A stretch of 64,000 nt of DNA from Granulicoccus phenolivorans DSM 17626 = NBRC 107789 = JCM 15570 (GCF_000423085.1 NZ_AUHH01000007.1:120817-184816), one strand, 5' to 3'; positions 9,620 to 18,507 are shown, counted from the stretch's first letter. Translations and numbers: made by a program. Notes: generated by a model from the letters alone, not told the origin.

Positions 9620-10932
9620 CCGACCACCGCCATCCGGCGGGCCTGCGTCCGCGCCCGCAACAGCAGCAGGCAGCGATGGAACGTCACCGCGAGCAGGGCC
9701 AGCCGCAGGGGTTCCAGCAGGGTGCCGATCAGATCCAGCAGCGGCCGGAAGGTGCTCCAGAAGGAGTAGCTGTGCCCGCCCATGGCGACCATCACCCCGC
9801 GGTTCAACAGGATCTGGCCGGAGGTGATCACCGCATGCAGGACGATGAAGGCGGCCAGGAACAGCAGCCCCACGTGCAGCACCAGCCGCAGCGCCTGGAA
9901 GGTGGGCACGTATTTGTCGTCGACGTCGCCGAGGAAAGCCTCCTGGAACTCCAGCCAGGCGCGGCGGCCGTGTACCGAGCGGCCGCCGGCCCGCCGCAGC
10001 CGGCGCGCGGTGAGCTGGGACAGGGCGTCGGAGGGTCGCTCCCCGCGCCGCCACAGGTCGGCCACCGACAGCACATGGGTCCCGAAGACCAGGGCCGCGA
10101 CCGCCAACCAGACCACCGGTTCGACGACCGCCTTGGCCAGCAGCGGCAGGATCTGGCTCCAGATGAAGTCCCACCCGCGCAGCAGCCAGCCGAGGTCGAT
10201 GTGCAGGTGGGCGAGGGTGACCCCGATGCCGTCGACGAAGGAGTCGATCCATTCGCTGAACCGCCGGGTGGCCCACCACTGTTGGATCCGGCCGATCGTG
10301 CGGGACCCGGTGAGCACCACCGTCAGCAGGAAGAAGCATTCGACCAGCGCGGCCAGGATGCCGAGGAAGCGTCGCTCGAACTTCTCGTGCAGCAGATCCA
10401 GGCCCCGGCGTACGCAATAGGTGACCACGATGATGCCGAAGACCAGTAGCGACCCCGCCCAGCCGGCCGGGACCAGACCGACGAAGATGTTGCCCTCGAA
10501 CAGCACTCCGGTCTGGCCGATGGAGGTCACCGAGAACGTGTTGACCGCCTTGTCGACGTATCCGAAGGCGGCGTAGATGCCCAGGAAGGGCAGCAGGGTC
10601 ACCGCGAGCAGGCGGCCGAGGTCGTTGGGCTCGTCGCTGGGGTCGGCGCCGGCGGACTGCACCAGGCCGGGTACGCCCAGGGCGTCCCCGAGCAGGCGCA
10701 ATTGCAGCAGGATCGAGGCGAGGATCCAGACGAAGGCGGTGGAGAACAGGGCCACCGCCGGCCACAGCTGGGTGTCGGCGACGGTGACCGCCACGGCGAA
10801 GGTCAGGTGATAGCCCAGCCAGCCCACCAGGTGCAGCGTCATCAACTGGGGGAACAGCGCCCACCAGATCTGCACGGTGTCCCGGGCCAACTCCCCCAGG
10901 TAGCCCGCGAAATCACGCAGCGCGGCAAGCAT
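9616..10932 (-). CDS. polytopic membrane protein of unknown function
   Basis: A 438-residue protein with about seven to eight hydrophobic segments, an early TM pair (TLHLVGWLGYHLTFAVAVTV), and a hydrophilic stretch near residues 300-345 with many Arg residues. I do not recognise a transporter family signature. It heads an operon with two single-pass envelope proteins joined by 4-base overlaps, so it probably forms a complex with them at the membrane. A TAACCT box at 10988-10993 on this strand could be its promoter, divergent from hemY. Confidence 0.8.
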   Translation of the reverse strand: MLAALRDFAGYLGELARDTVQIWWALFPQLMTLHLVGWLGYHLTFAVAVTVADTQLWPAVALFSTAFVWILASILLQLRLLGDALGVPGLVQSAGADPSDEPNDLGRLLAVTLLPFLGIYAAFGYVDKAVNTFSVTSIGQTGVLFEGNIFVGLVPAGWAGSLLVFGIIVVTYCVRRGLDLLHEKFERRFLGILAALVECFFLLTVVLTGSRTIGRIQQWWATRRFSEWIDSFVDGIGVTLAHLHIDLGWLLRGWDFIWSQILPLLAKAVVEPVVWLAVAALVFGTHVLSVADLWRRGERPSDALSQLTARRLRRAGGRSVHGRRAWLEFQEAFLGDVDDKYVPTFQALRLVLHVGLLFLAAFIVLHAVITSGQILLNRGVMVAMGGHSYSFWSTFRPLLDLIGTLLEPLRLALLAVTFHRCLLLLRARTQARRMAVVG

Positions 10933-11020
10933 GCTGTGGGTTCATTCTCGGTTCCTCACCGTGGGTGCACCGGGCAGGTCCCGACGTAGGTTACCGGTCA
11001 CCGGGCCCAGCTGCCGCGAG

Positions 11021-11026
11021 TAGAGT
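11021..11026 (+). promoter_or_regulatory. -10 box TAGAGT of a leaderless-type promoter
   Basis: TAGAGT ends 7 bases before the GTG start of hemY at 11034. Confidence 0.6.
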
Positions 11027-11033
11027 CCCCCCG

Positions 11034-12413
11034 GTGAGCAAGCAGATCGTTGTCGTGGGCGGCGGCCTCGCCGGCCTCACCAGTGCCTATCGACTGACCG
11101 CGGCCGGGCATCGGGTGAGCGTGTTGGAGGCCACCGACCGGGTCGGCGGCCAGATCCGGACCGTGGACTTTGCCGGTCTGCCGGTGGACGTGGGGGCCGA
11201 GGCCATGCATCTGGCCGCGCCGGCCCTGCGCGCCCTGGTACAGGATGTCGGCCGGCTGGACAGTGTGGTCGGGGCCCGGCCGGGATCGTCCTATCTGGTC
11301 GGCCCGCACGGGCTGCGGCCGCTGCCGGCCGGGGTGGGGCCGACGGGGCCGACGCGGCTGCGGCCGGTCCTGGTCTCCGGTCTGCTCGGTCCGCGCGCCC
11401 TGGCCCGGGCCGGGCTGGAACCGGTGCTCGCCCGCCGTCGGCTCGGGGCCGGCGACGTCTCGGTCGGCAGTTTCATCCGGGGTCGCTTCGGTGATGCGGT
11501 GGCCGACACCTTCGTCGATCCGCTGTTGGGCAATCTCCACTCCGGGGACATCGACCGGCTCAGCCTGCGGGCGACCGCACCCCAGTTGGTCGCCAAGGCG
11601 CAGGCCGGTCAGTCCCTGATCGGTGGGGCCCGGGCCGCGGGCGCGGCCGGTGGGGCGGGCTCGAGTGGGCCGGCGGTGCCGGCGTTCGCCAGTTGGCCGG
11701 CGGGCCTGCGTACCCTCCCCGATGCGTTGGCCGGCTCCCTGGACATCAGCCTGAACCAGCCGGTGCTGGAGCTGCGGCGCGCGGGATCGGGGTGGGCGGT
11801 GCGTACCGCCACCGGGACCCGGTCCGCCGATGAGGTCGTGCTCGCGGTTCCCGCCGCGGTGGCCGCGGACCTGCTGGCGCCGCTGTGGCCGGAGGTGGCC
11901 ACCGACCTGCGGGTCGGCCGGACCGCGAGTGTGGCGACCGTGGTGCTCGGTTATGCACCCGCGGCGGCGCGGTCCCGGGTCTTCGCCGGCGGCAACGGCG
12001 TCCTGCTCAACTCCGGCCGGGCCGGGCTGATGAAGGCGGCGACCTTCCTGAGCACCAAGTGGGCCCACCTGGCTGACGCCTCCTGCTACGTGGTCCGGGC
12101 GTCGGTGGGGCGGGTCGGTCAGGATCGGTTCTCCGGGCTGTCCGACGCCGAACTGACTGCCGCGGTGCACACCGAACTGGCCGCCCTGACCGGGTGGGCC
12201 GAGCCCCCGGTGCAGACGCTGGTCCAACGCTGGCCGAGCACGGTGCCGCAGTTGGAGGTCGGCCACCTGGACCGGATCGGCCGGGTCCGGGTGGCCCTGG
12301 CCGGGTCGGGCCTGCACCTGGCCGGGGCGGCGTACGACGGGTTGGGGCTGGCCTCGGTGGTGAAGTCGGCCGAACAGGCTGCCACCGACGCCGCCGACCG
12401 GCGGACCCCCTGA
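11034..12413 (+). CDS. hemY: HemY-type porphyrinogen oxidase
   Basis: A 459-residue FAD-dependent oxidase of the HemY/PPOX family, acting late in haem synthesis; in actinobacteria these enzymes generally oxidise coproporphyrinogen III. The N-terminus has the dinucleotide motif VVVGGGLAGLTSAYRL and the GG-doublet region RVGGQIRT. Further family features are the DPLLGNLHSGD segment and the C-terminal FAD closing motif LHLAGAAYDGLGLASVV. The GTG start follows TAGAGT by 7 bases. The stop overlaps the cobQ start in TGATG, linking the haem and corrin branches of tetrapyrrole metabolism. No other hem gene is in the window. Confidence 0.9.
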   Translation: MSKQIVVVGGGLAGLTSAYRLTAAGHRVSVLEATDRVGGQIRTVDFAGLPVDVGAEAMHLAAPALRALVQDVGRLDSVVGARPGSSYLVGPHGLRPLPAGVGPTGPTRLRPVLVSGLLGPRALARAGLEPVLARRRLGAGDVSVGSFIRGRFGDAVADTFVDPLLGNLHSGDIDRLSLRATAPQLVAKAQAGQSLIGGARAAGAAGGAGSSGPAVPAFASWPAGLRTLPDALAGSLDISLNQPVLELRRAGSGWAVRTATGTRSADEVVLAVPAAVAADLLAPLWPEVATDLRVGRTASVATVVLGYAPAAARSRVFAGGNGVLLNSGRAGLMKAATFLSTKWAHLADASCYVVRASVGRVGQDRFSGLSDAELTAAVHTELAALTGWAEPPVQTLVQRWPSTVPQLEVGHLDRIGRVRVALAGSGLHLAGAAYDGLGLASVVKSAEQAATDAADRRTP

Positions 12414-13930
12414 TGGTCGGGCTGCTGCTGGCCGGTACCTCCTCCGACGCCGGGAAGTCGCTGATCACCGCCGGGCTGTGTCGGCTGGCCCGGGACCGGG
12501 GACTGTCGGTCGCACCGTTCAAGGCGCAGAACATGTCGAACAACTCGATGGTGTGCGCCGACGGCTCCGAGATCGGCCGCGCGCAGTACCTGCAGGCGAT
12601 CGCGGCGGGGGTGGAACCGTCCTCGGCGATGAACCCGGTCCTGCTCAAGCCGGGCTCGGATCGGCGCTCCTTCATCGTGGTCCGCGGCCGGCCGGCCGGG
12701 ACCCTGGAGTCCGGCGAGTACGCCCACGGCCGGGCCGCGCTGGCTGCCGCCGCGTTCGAGGCGTACGCCGAACTCGCCGCCGCGCACGATCTGGTGCTGT
12801 GCGAGGGGGCCGGCTCCCCGGCCGAGATCAACCTGCGCGCCGGGGACTATGTGAACTTCGGCCTGGCCCGCCGCTTCGACCTGCCGGTCGTGCTGCTCGG
12901 CGACATCGACCGCGGCGGGGTACTGGCCGCGCTGTACGGCACCTGGGCGCTGGTCGAGCCGGCCGACCGGAACCTCCTGGCGGCCTTCCTGATCAACAAG
13001 TTCCGCGGCGATGAGGCGGTGCTCACCCCCGGCCTGACCGAACTCACCCGCCGCACCGGGGTCCCCGTCCGGGGGGTGATCCCCTGGTTGGCGGACGTCT
13101 GGCTGGATGGGGAGGACACCCTCGAGGTCGGCCGCTGGGGGCGGGACGCCGCTGGGGCCGTCGGGGTCGACGGCGCGGCCGGGGCGGGCGGGGTCGATGG
13201 GGCCGATGGGGCGGACGTGCTCCGGGTGGCGGTGGTGCGCTTTCCCCGGCTGTCCAATGCCACCGACGTCGACGCGCTGGCTGCCGAACCCGGCGTACGG
13301 GTGGAGGTGACGACCGATCCGGCGGTGTGTGCGGCCGCCGATCTGGTGGTGCTGCCCGGCTCCCGGTCCACGCTGACCGATCTGGCCTGGCTGCGCGGGC
13401 GCGGGCTGGCGGAGGTGTTGACCCAGCGGCATCGGCTGGGTCGGCCGGTGCTGGGGATCTGTGGCGGCTATCAGATGCTGGGCGCGACGATCAGCGACGA
13501 GATCGAGGCTCCCGGCGCGGTTCCGGGGGCGGCGCCGGTTCCGGGGCTCGGCCTGCTGCCGGTGACCACCCGGTTCGCGGCGGAAAAGGTGCTGGGCCGT
13601 CCGCTCGGTTCCTGGGCCGGGCAGCCGGTACGCGGCTACGAGATCCATCACGGGCGGGTGACGCCCGCCCCGGGCGCCGGCACCCCGGACCCCTTCCTGG
13701 ACGGCGTGGTCCACGGGCAGACCTGGGGCACCCTGTGGCACGGGATCATGGAGAACGACGGCTTCCGGCGGGCGTGGCTGACCCGGGTGGCCGAGGCGGC
13801 CGGCTCGCCGTGGCGACCGCGGCCGGGCGCCCCGGCGTACGGGGAACGCCGGGAGGCGATGCTGGATCGGGTCGCCGCGGCCCTGGCCGAGCATGTGGCC
13901 GTGGACGAGTTGTTCGCCCTGGCCCGCTGA
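12413..13930 (+). CDS. cobQ: cobyric acid synthase
   Basis: CobQ/CbiP amidates side chains b, d, e and g of adenosylcobyrinic acid diamide using glutamine and ATP. The 505-residue protein has the N-terminal P-loop-like motif GTSSDAGKS, the conserved FKAQNMSNNS segment, and a C-terminal class I glutamine amidotransferase domain with nucleophile Cys in GICGGYQMLG and His in GTLWHGIMEND. A Gly/Ala/Val-rich insert with repeated GVDGA-like units lies near residues 245-265, at the linker between domains. Translation is coupled to hemY through TGATG. No cobalamin riboswitch is evident upstream and no other cob gene is present here. Confidence 0.95.
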   Translation: MVGLLLAGTSSDAGKSLITAGLCRLARDRGLSVAPFKAQNMSNNSMVCADGSEIGRAQYLQAIAAGVEPSSAMNPVLLKPGSDRRSFIVVRGRPAGTLESGEYAHGRAALAAAAFEAYAELAAAHDLVLCEGAGSPAEINLRAGDYVNFGLARRFDLPVVLLGDIDRGGVLAALYGTWALVEPADRNLLAAFLINKFRGDEAVLTPGLTELTRRTGVPVRGVIPWLADVWLDGEDTLEVGRWGRDAAGAVGVDGAAGAGGVDGADGADVLRVAVVRFPRLSNATDVDALAAEPGVRVEVTTDPAVCAAADLVVLPGSRSTLTDLAWLRGRGLAEVLTQRHRLGRPVLGICGGYQMLGATISDEIEAPGAVPGAAPVPGLGLLPVTTRFAAEKVLGRPLGSWAGQPVRGYEIHHGRVTPAPGAGTPDPFLDGVVHGQTWGTLWHGIMENDGFRRAWLTRVAEAAGSPWRPRPGAPAYGERREAMLDRVAAALAEHVAVDELFALAR

Positions 13931-14094
13931 GCCGGGAGAAGTGAGAGCGCCGGGCCGGGAGCGCCTCTCGGCGCGTGGCCGCTCGTAGCGGCTATAGGTG
14001 GAGCCCGGGGCTACCGCAGCCCGGCGCGGCCTCGATCATAGTTGCTCCGCGCGCCCGGACCAATCGCGGCGAGCGAAAATCTCACCGGCCGCGG

Positions 14095-14697
14095 TCAGGC
14101 GAGTTGGTTGAGCCGCCACAGGTGGGCGCAGGCGGTCAGGTCCGCGGCCATCCCGGTGAGTCGGCCCGCGCGTTCGAACTCGTCGGTGTCGCGGGCCAGA
14201 TCGGCCCGACCGGCGCTGACCACATGGCAGAAGGCCGCGGCCCGCTCCAGGGCGACCGCGAAGTCGCCGTCGAAGACGCCGCGCAGAATCTCGTCGGCGG
14301 CGCGCTGGACCTCGTCGGGACCGGGATAGCCGACCCCGGCGACGACATTGTGCGGTTCGGTGAAGCGGATCCCGGCGGCGTAGTCGCGGGCGACCCGGGC
14401 CGGGTCGTGCGAGATCCATTCCCGCAGCAGGTACAGCCGCCACAGCGCCCCCGGGAGGGAGCGGGCCGGGCGGTCGGCCCACAGGTCGGCCAGGGTGGAG
14501 ATCCCGATGTCATCGACCAGCGCGATCAGCCGCTCGGTCACCGCCGGGTCGTCGGCTGCCCGGCCGGCATGCAGCAGTGCCGCGGCCGATTCGTGGGCGG
14601 CGTGGATCTCGGCGATCGGGTCGGAGCCGGCCCCCATCGCCTCCAGTACGCCGGGGTCGCGGACGACGGGGCGGTGGGGTCGGGGTGTTGGATTCAC
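14095..14697 (-). CDS. conserved actinobacterial helical protein of unknown function
   Basis: A 200-residue, Ala- and Arg-rich, mostly helical protein with the motif PGALWRLYLLREWI near its centre. I recall similar proteins across actinobacteria, sometimes misnamed as an RNA polymerase beta subunit; nothing in this sequence supports that name. No membrane segment or signal is seen. The GTG start follows TACGCT by 6 bases. It stands alone between cobQ (convergent) and the two small genes at 14769-15271. Confidence 0.8.
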   Translation of the reverse strand: MNPTPRPHRPVVRDPGVLEAMGAGSDPIAEIHAAHESAAALLHAGRAADDPAVTERLIALVDDIGISTLADLWADRPARSLPGALWRLYLLREWISHDPARVARDYAAGIRFTEPHNVVAGVGYPGPDEVQRAADEILRGVFDGDFAVALERAAAFCHVVSAGRADLARDTDEFERAGRLTGMAADLTACAHLWRLNQLA

Positions 14698-14703
14698 CCG
14701 GCG

Positions 14704-14709
14704 AGCGTA
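14704..14709 (-). promoter_or_regulatory. -10 box TACGCT of a leaderless-type promoter
   Basis: Minus-strand TACGCT ends 6 bases before the GTG at 14697. Confidence 0.6.
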
Positions 14710-14768
14710 CGCCGCCCGGGCAAGGCCCGGTAGCCCCGAAGCTGCCGCCCCCGCACCCGGGCCGGGCC

Positions 14769-15014
14769 TCAGTCGGCGGAGCGTCCGGGTTCGACCAGCT
14801 CCGAGCCCCCGGAGGCGGTGTCGACGCGCAACTGCCGGCACACCTGCTCCAGGGTCAGCTCGGCGTCCGCCTCCTGCGTACCAATCGGCACGTCGAAGGT
14901 CCCCATGCCATGCCCCGGCTCGGTGGCCACCGGCACCGGTCCGGCGTGCCCGTTCTCGAGTTCCACCGCCGCCACGATCACGCCCTCGGCGTCGTACACG
15001 GCCCGGATCCTCAT
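14769..15014 (-). CDS. small protein of unknown function
   Basis: An 81-residue acidic protein with no membrane segment and one cysteine. Its ATG overlaps the stop of the 86-residue gene upstream in an ATGA, so the pair is co-translated. The N-terminal MRIRAVYDAEGVIVAAVELENG reads like the start of a small beta sheet. I do not recognise a family. Confidence 0.65.
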   Translation of the reverse strand: MRIRAVYDAEGVIVAAVELENGHAGPVPVATEPGHGMGTFDVPIGTQEADAELTLEQVCRQLRVDTASGGSELVEPGRSAD

Positions 15015-15271
15015 GATCCGACCACCTTGATCGCGCTGAATCGCATCAGCCCGCCTCTGGTGGTCCGCACCACGAAATGCTCGGTCCAGGCTCTCCCGTT
15101 GTCGGTCGTGGTGAACTGACGCACGATTTCGGTGTCGCTGTTGAACTGCCAGGGCCGAACGGAAAAGCCCCAGTAATGCTCATTCTCACCCTTGACCCAG
15201 TCCCATTGGAGGGTTGTTCCCGCCTGCTGGTACACCGAATTATCGGTCCAGTAATGTTTCAATTCCGGCAT
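15011..15271 (-). CDS. small Trp-rich protein of unknown function
   Basis: An 86-residue protein with six tryptophans and many Tyr, Phe and His residues, which sets it apart from its neighbours. No signal peptide or membrane segment is visible. The ATG follows a TAGCGT box by 6 bases, and the stop overlaps the start of the 81-residue gene. The two probably form one bicistronic unit; whether the products interact is unknown. Confidence 0.65.
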   Translation of the reverse strand: MPELKHYWTDNSVYQQAGTTLQWDWVKGENEHYWGFSVRPWQFNSDTEIVRQFTTTDNGRAWTEHFVVRTTRGGLMRFSAIKVVGS

Positions 15272-15277
15272 GGTTCA

Positions 15278-15283
15278 ACGCTA
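15278..15283 (-). promoter_or_regulatory. -10 box TAGCGT of a leaderless-type promoter
   Basis: Minus-strand TAGCGT ends 6 bases before the ATG at 15271. Confidence 0.5.
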
Positions 15284-15362
15284 CGGCGACGCGGGCGGGA
15301 CGGGGAGTCGCGCATCCGGGGGACCCGGATCGAGGGCTTTCCAGCGTACCGAAAGCGACCCT

Positions 15363-16763
15363 TCAGGCCCGGAATACCTTTCCGGGATTCAGAATTCCGA
15401 ACGGGTCGAAAGCCTGTTTGATTCGCCGGTGCAGGTCGAGGGCGACATCGCCGATCTCGCGCTCCAACAGGTCGATCTTCATCGTGCCGACCCCGTGTTC
15501 CCCGGTGATCGTGCCGCCCAGGTCGAGGCTGAGCTCCATGATCGCGTCGAACAGTTCCTTGGCCCGCAGCGCCTCTTCGGCGTCGGTGGGATCGAAGCAG
15601 ACCGTCGGGTGGAAGTTCCCGTCCCCGGCATGTCCGACGACACCGACCTTGAGGGAGTACTTCGCGGCCAGCGCCTGGGTGCCCCGGACCAGGTCGACCA
15701 GGCGGTCGCGGGGGACGCACACGTCGTCGATCATCGTGGTGCCGAACTGCTCGAAGGCGGTCAGCACCTGCCGACGCGCCACCAGCAGCGCCTCTCCCTC
15801 GGCCGGGTCCTCGGCGAGCACCACCTCACCCCCGGCGGCCTCGAAGATCTGTGCCAGTTGGGCGATATCGTTGCGGGTACGCTCCCCTCCGGCATCGGAC
15901 TGGGCGAGCAGCACGGCCTGGACGTGATCCTCGAAACCCATCTTGAACGTCTGGTTGACCGCGTCGATGCTGGCCCGGTCCATGAACTCCAGCAGCGAGG
16001 GCACCATCCCCGCCGCCACGACGGCCGACACCGCGGCGGCGGCCGCCTCGGTGGAGGGGTACAGGCCGGCCAGGGTCAGCGGCTGCTCGGCCCGGGGGCG
16101 CAGCATCAAGGTGGCCTCGGTGATCACGCCCAGGGTGCCTTCGGACCCGACGATCAGTTTGGTCAGGTCGTAGCCGGCCACCCCCTTGACCGTGCGTCGG
16201 CCGGTCCGCAGCAGGCGCCCATCGGCCAGCACCAGTTCCAGGCCGAGCACGTAGTCGGTGGTGACCCCGTACTTCACGCAGCACAGCCCACCGGAGTTGG
16301 TGGACAGGTTGCCGCCGATCGAGCAGAACTCCCAGGAGGCCGGGTCGGGTGGGTAGTAGAGGCCGAACTCGGCGACGGCCCGGGACAGGTCGGCGTTGAA
16401 GATGCCGGGTTGGGTGACCACCAGCCGGTTGGCCGGATCGATCTCCAGGATCCGGTTCATCCGTTCCACGTTGAGCAGGATGCAGCCGTCGATCGCGATC
16501 GCGGCCCCGGAGAGTCCACTGCGGGCCCCCTGGGGGACGACCGGGACCCGGTGCCGAGTGGCGATGCGCATCACCTGCTGGACCTGTGCGGTGTTGCGGG
16601 CCCGGACCAGAGCGGCGGCCCGGCCCGGCTCGACGAACATGGCCCGGTCCACCGCATAGGACGCGAGGATGTCCGGATCACTGGTGAGCACGTCGGCGGG
16701 CAGCACCTCGGCCAGGTCCGCCAGCAGGGCCGCGGCACCCGGGGGGTCGGTCGGTTCTGACAT
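15363..16763 (-). CDS. GlcD-type FAD-dependent 2-hydroxy acid dehydrogenase
   Basis: A 466-residue flavoprotein of the FAD-binding PCMH superfamily, close to glycolate oxidase subunit GlcD and D-lactate dehydrogenases. The FAD domain shows PVVPQGARSGLSGAA, GGNLSTNSGG and GSEGTLGVITEA; the C-terminal cap domain ends with GTITGEHGVGTMK and the typical NPGK. No iron-sulfur cysteine cluster is present, so electrons probably pass to quinone or another carrier. The ATG follows TAGGCT by 7 bases. The substrate (D-lactate, glycolate or 2-hydroxyglutarate) cannot be decided from sequence. Confidence 0.85.
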   Translation of the reverse strand: MSEPTDPPGAAALLADLAEVLPADVLTSDPDILASYAVDRAMFVEPGRAAALVRARNTAQVQQVMRIATRHRVPVVPQGARSGLSGAAIAIDGCILLNVERMNRILEIDPANRLVVTQPGIFNADLSRAVAEFGLYYPPDPASWEFCSIGGNLSTNSGGLCCVKYGVTTDYVLGLELVLADGRLLRTGRRTVKGVAGYDLTKLIVGSEGTLGVITEATLMLRPRAEQPLTLAGLYPSTEAAAAAVSAVVAAGMVPSLLEFMDRASIDAVNQTFKMGFEDHVQAVLLAQSDAGGERTRNDIAQLAQIFEAAGGEVVLAEDPAEGEALLVARRQVLTAFEQFGTTMIDDVCVPRDRLVDLVRGTQALAAKYSLKVGVVGHAGDGNFHPTVCFDPTDAEEALRAKELFDAIMELSLDLGGTITGEHGVGTMKIDLLEREIGDVALDLHRRIKQAFDPFGILNPGKVFRA

Positions 16764-16770
16764 GCCGTCC

Positions 16771-16776
16771 AGCCTA
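16771..16776 (-). promoter_or_regulatory. -10 box TAGGCT of a leaderless-type promoter
   Basis: Minus-strand TAGGCT ends 7 bases before the ATG at 16763. Confidence 0.6.
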
Positions 16777-16894
16777 CGGGTCGCCCCGGGGCCCACCTGC
16801 GGATATTGACAGGGAGCCGACATCGGTTGGGCCCAGACCCCTTCCAGGGTGGTCCGCGGCGCACCGATGTCGCCTCCTTGTCACTACGGCTCGG

Positions 16895-16900
16895 TAAGCT
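16895..16900 (+). promoter_or_regulatory. -10 box TAAGCT of a leaderless-type promoter
   Basis: TAAGCT ends 7 bases before the ATG of nfo at 16908. Confidence 0.6.
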
Positions 16901-16907
16901 CGCCGCC

Positions 16908-17705
16908 ATGCGTATCGGTGCTCACCTGGATCCCGACAATTTGATCCCCGTCGCGGCCGAGCTGGGGGTGAGCGCCGCCCAGTTGTTCATCGGCCACCCG
17001 CAGAAGTGGGACAAGAACCCGCAGGTGGCCTATCCCGGGGGTGCCGAGGCGCTGCGCAATGACGCCGGCGAGGCGGGCCTGACCCTTTACGTACATGCGC
17101 CGTACCGGATCAACGTGGCCTCCACCGACAACAAGATCCGCGTCCCGAGCCGCGACCTGTTTCAGCGCCAGGTCAATGCCGCCGCCGAGATCGGCGCCGC
17201 CGGGCTGGTCGTCCACGGGGGCCATGTCGGTTCCGGTGCCGACCCCCGATCCGGGTTCGAGAACTGGTACAAGGCCGTGGACCGGCTGGAGATGCCGATT
17301 CCGGTTCTGATCGAGAACACCGCCGGCGGGGAGAACGCGATGGCCCGGACGCTGGATCGGCTCGAGCAGTTGTGGGCCGCCATCGCCGCGGCGAACGGGT
17401 CGGAGAACGTCGGCTTCTGTCTGGACACCTGTCACGCCCACGCCGGCGGCAACGAGATGGCCGGCCTGGTCGAGCGGGTGCGCGCGATCACCGGGCGGAT
17501 CGACCTGGTGCACTTCAATGATTCCCGGGACGCCTTCGACTCCGGCGCCGACCGGCACGCGAACCTGGGCACCGGCCACATCGCGGTCGAGGATCTGGTC
17601 GCGGTCGCCACCGCGGCGGACGCCCCGTTGCTGCTGGAGACCCCCGGGACCGGCCTTGACTACGCCCGCGATGTGCAGTGGCTCAAGGAGCATGTGGCCC
17701 ACTGA
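16908..17705 (+). CDS. nfo: endonuclease IV (AP endonuclease)
   Basis: Deoxyribonuclease IV cleaves 5' to abasic sites in base excision repair using three zinc ions. The 265-residue TIM barrel carries the family metal ligands in HGGHVGSG, ENTAGG, DTCHAHAGG, HFNDSRD and the GTGHI segment. The ATG follows TAAGCT by 7 bases, and the next gene starts 31 bases downstream with its own TACGCT box. A DNA repair enzyme near the origin is unremarkable; no partner repair gene is adjacent. Confidence 0.95.
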   Translation: MRIGAHLDPDNLIPVAAELGVSAAQLFIGHPQKWDKNPQVAYPGGAEALRNDAGEAGLTLYVHAPYRINVASTDNKIRVPSRDLFQRQVNAAAEIGAAGLVVHGGHVGSGADPRSGFENWYKAVDRLEMPIPVLIENTAGGENAMARTLDRLEQLWAAIAAANGSENVGFCLDTCHAHAGGNEMAGLVERVRAITGRIDLVHFNDSRDAFDSGADRHANLGTGHIAVEDLVAVATAADAPLLLETPGTGLDYARDVQWLKEHVAH

Positions 17706-17723
17706 AGATGCCGAGGTGCCCGC

Positions 17724-17729
17724 TACGCT
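17724..17729 (+). promoter_or_regulatory. -10 box TACGCT of a leaderless-type promoter
   Basis: TACGCT ends 7 bases before the ATG at 17737 and decides that start. Confidence 0.55.
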
Positions 17730-17736
17730 GACCCTC

Positions 17737-18507
17737 ATGGCGACAGCATTGGTCACCGGCGGAACCGCCGGCATCGGGGCGACCTTCGCGCGGCACCTGG
17801 CCGCCCGCGGCGACGATCTGGTCCTGGTGGCGCGCGACACCGAGCGGCTGAACCGGTCCGCAGCCGAGTTGAGTGCGGCCTACGGGGTCACCGTCGAGGT
17901 ACTCACCGCCGATCTGAACAATCGGGAGCAGACCGAACGGGTGGTCCAACGGGTGCTCGACGCCGAGCACCCGATCGATCTGGTGGTCAACAACGCCGGC
18001 TTCGGACTGCATTCCTCCATGGTGGAGGACTCGACCGCGCCCGATGAGCAGGCGCTGAACGTGATGTGTCGGGCGGTGCTGCTGCTGTCGAATGCGGCCG
18101 CCCGCGCGATGAAGTCCCGCGGGAACGGCCGGATCATCAACATTGCCTCCACCGCGGCCTTCATCACCCAGGGCCACTACTCGGCACTGAAATCGTGGGT
18201 GCTGGTGTACACCGAGTCGCTGGCGCTGCAGTTGCGGGGCACCGGAGTCACCGCGACCGCGCTGTGCCCGGGCTGGGTGCGTACCGAATTCCACGACCGA
18301 GCGGGGATCAACGCGTCCTCGATTCCCGATATCGCCTGGATCGACGCCGACCGCCTGGTCCGCGAATGTCTGGTGGATGCCGATCGCGGACGGATCATCT
18401 CGATCCCGACCCGGCTGTGGCGTACCGCCATCATCGCGGCCCGGCACGCCCCACGCTCGACGATCTACTGGTTCTCCCGCAAACTCACCTCCAGCCGGAA
18501 GAAGTGA
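17737..18507 (+). CDS. short-chain dehydrogenase/reductase
   Basis: A 256-residue classical SDR. It has the NAD(P) motif TGGTAGIG, the NNAG motif, the catalytic Ser in INIASTAAF and the Tyr-Lys pair in YSALK. The first-strand turn followed by RDTERL suggests NADP preference, which is inference. The C-terminus is basic (RKLTSSRKK) and could touch membrane. It is followed by an acyltransferase and an alkyl-DHAP-synthase-like flavoprotein on the same strand; the family includes acyl/alkyl-DHAP reductases, so a lipid ketone is a reasonable substrate guess. Confidence 0.85.
   Translation: MATALVTGGTAGIGATFARHLAARGDDLVLVARDTERLNRSAAELSAAYGVTVEVLTADLNNREQTERVVQRVLDAEHPIDLVVNNAGFGLHSSMVEDSTAPDEQALNVMCRAVLLLSNAAARAMKSRGNGRIINIASTAAFITQGHYSALKSWVLVYTESLALQLRGTGVTATALCPGWVRTEFHDRAGINASSIPDIAWIDADRLVRECLVDADRGRIISIPTRLWRTAIIAARHAPRSTIYWFSRKLTSSRKK

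Noticed and set aside
8984..10864. Long minus-strand open frame of about 626 codons
   Set aside because: Only its last 211 codons are a gene (ATG 9619). The rest overlaps the polytopic membrane protein at 9616-10932, whose sequence is clearly protein-like, while the overlapping part is Arg/Pro/Gly-rich as in GC-rich shadow frames.
12413..13930. Cobalamin riboswitch for cobQ
   Set aside because: cobQ starts inside the hemY stop codon and hemY has a leaderless-type start, so there is no leader that could hold one.
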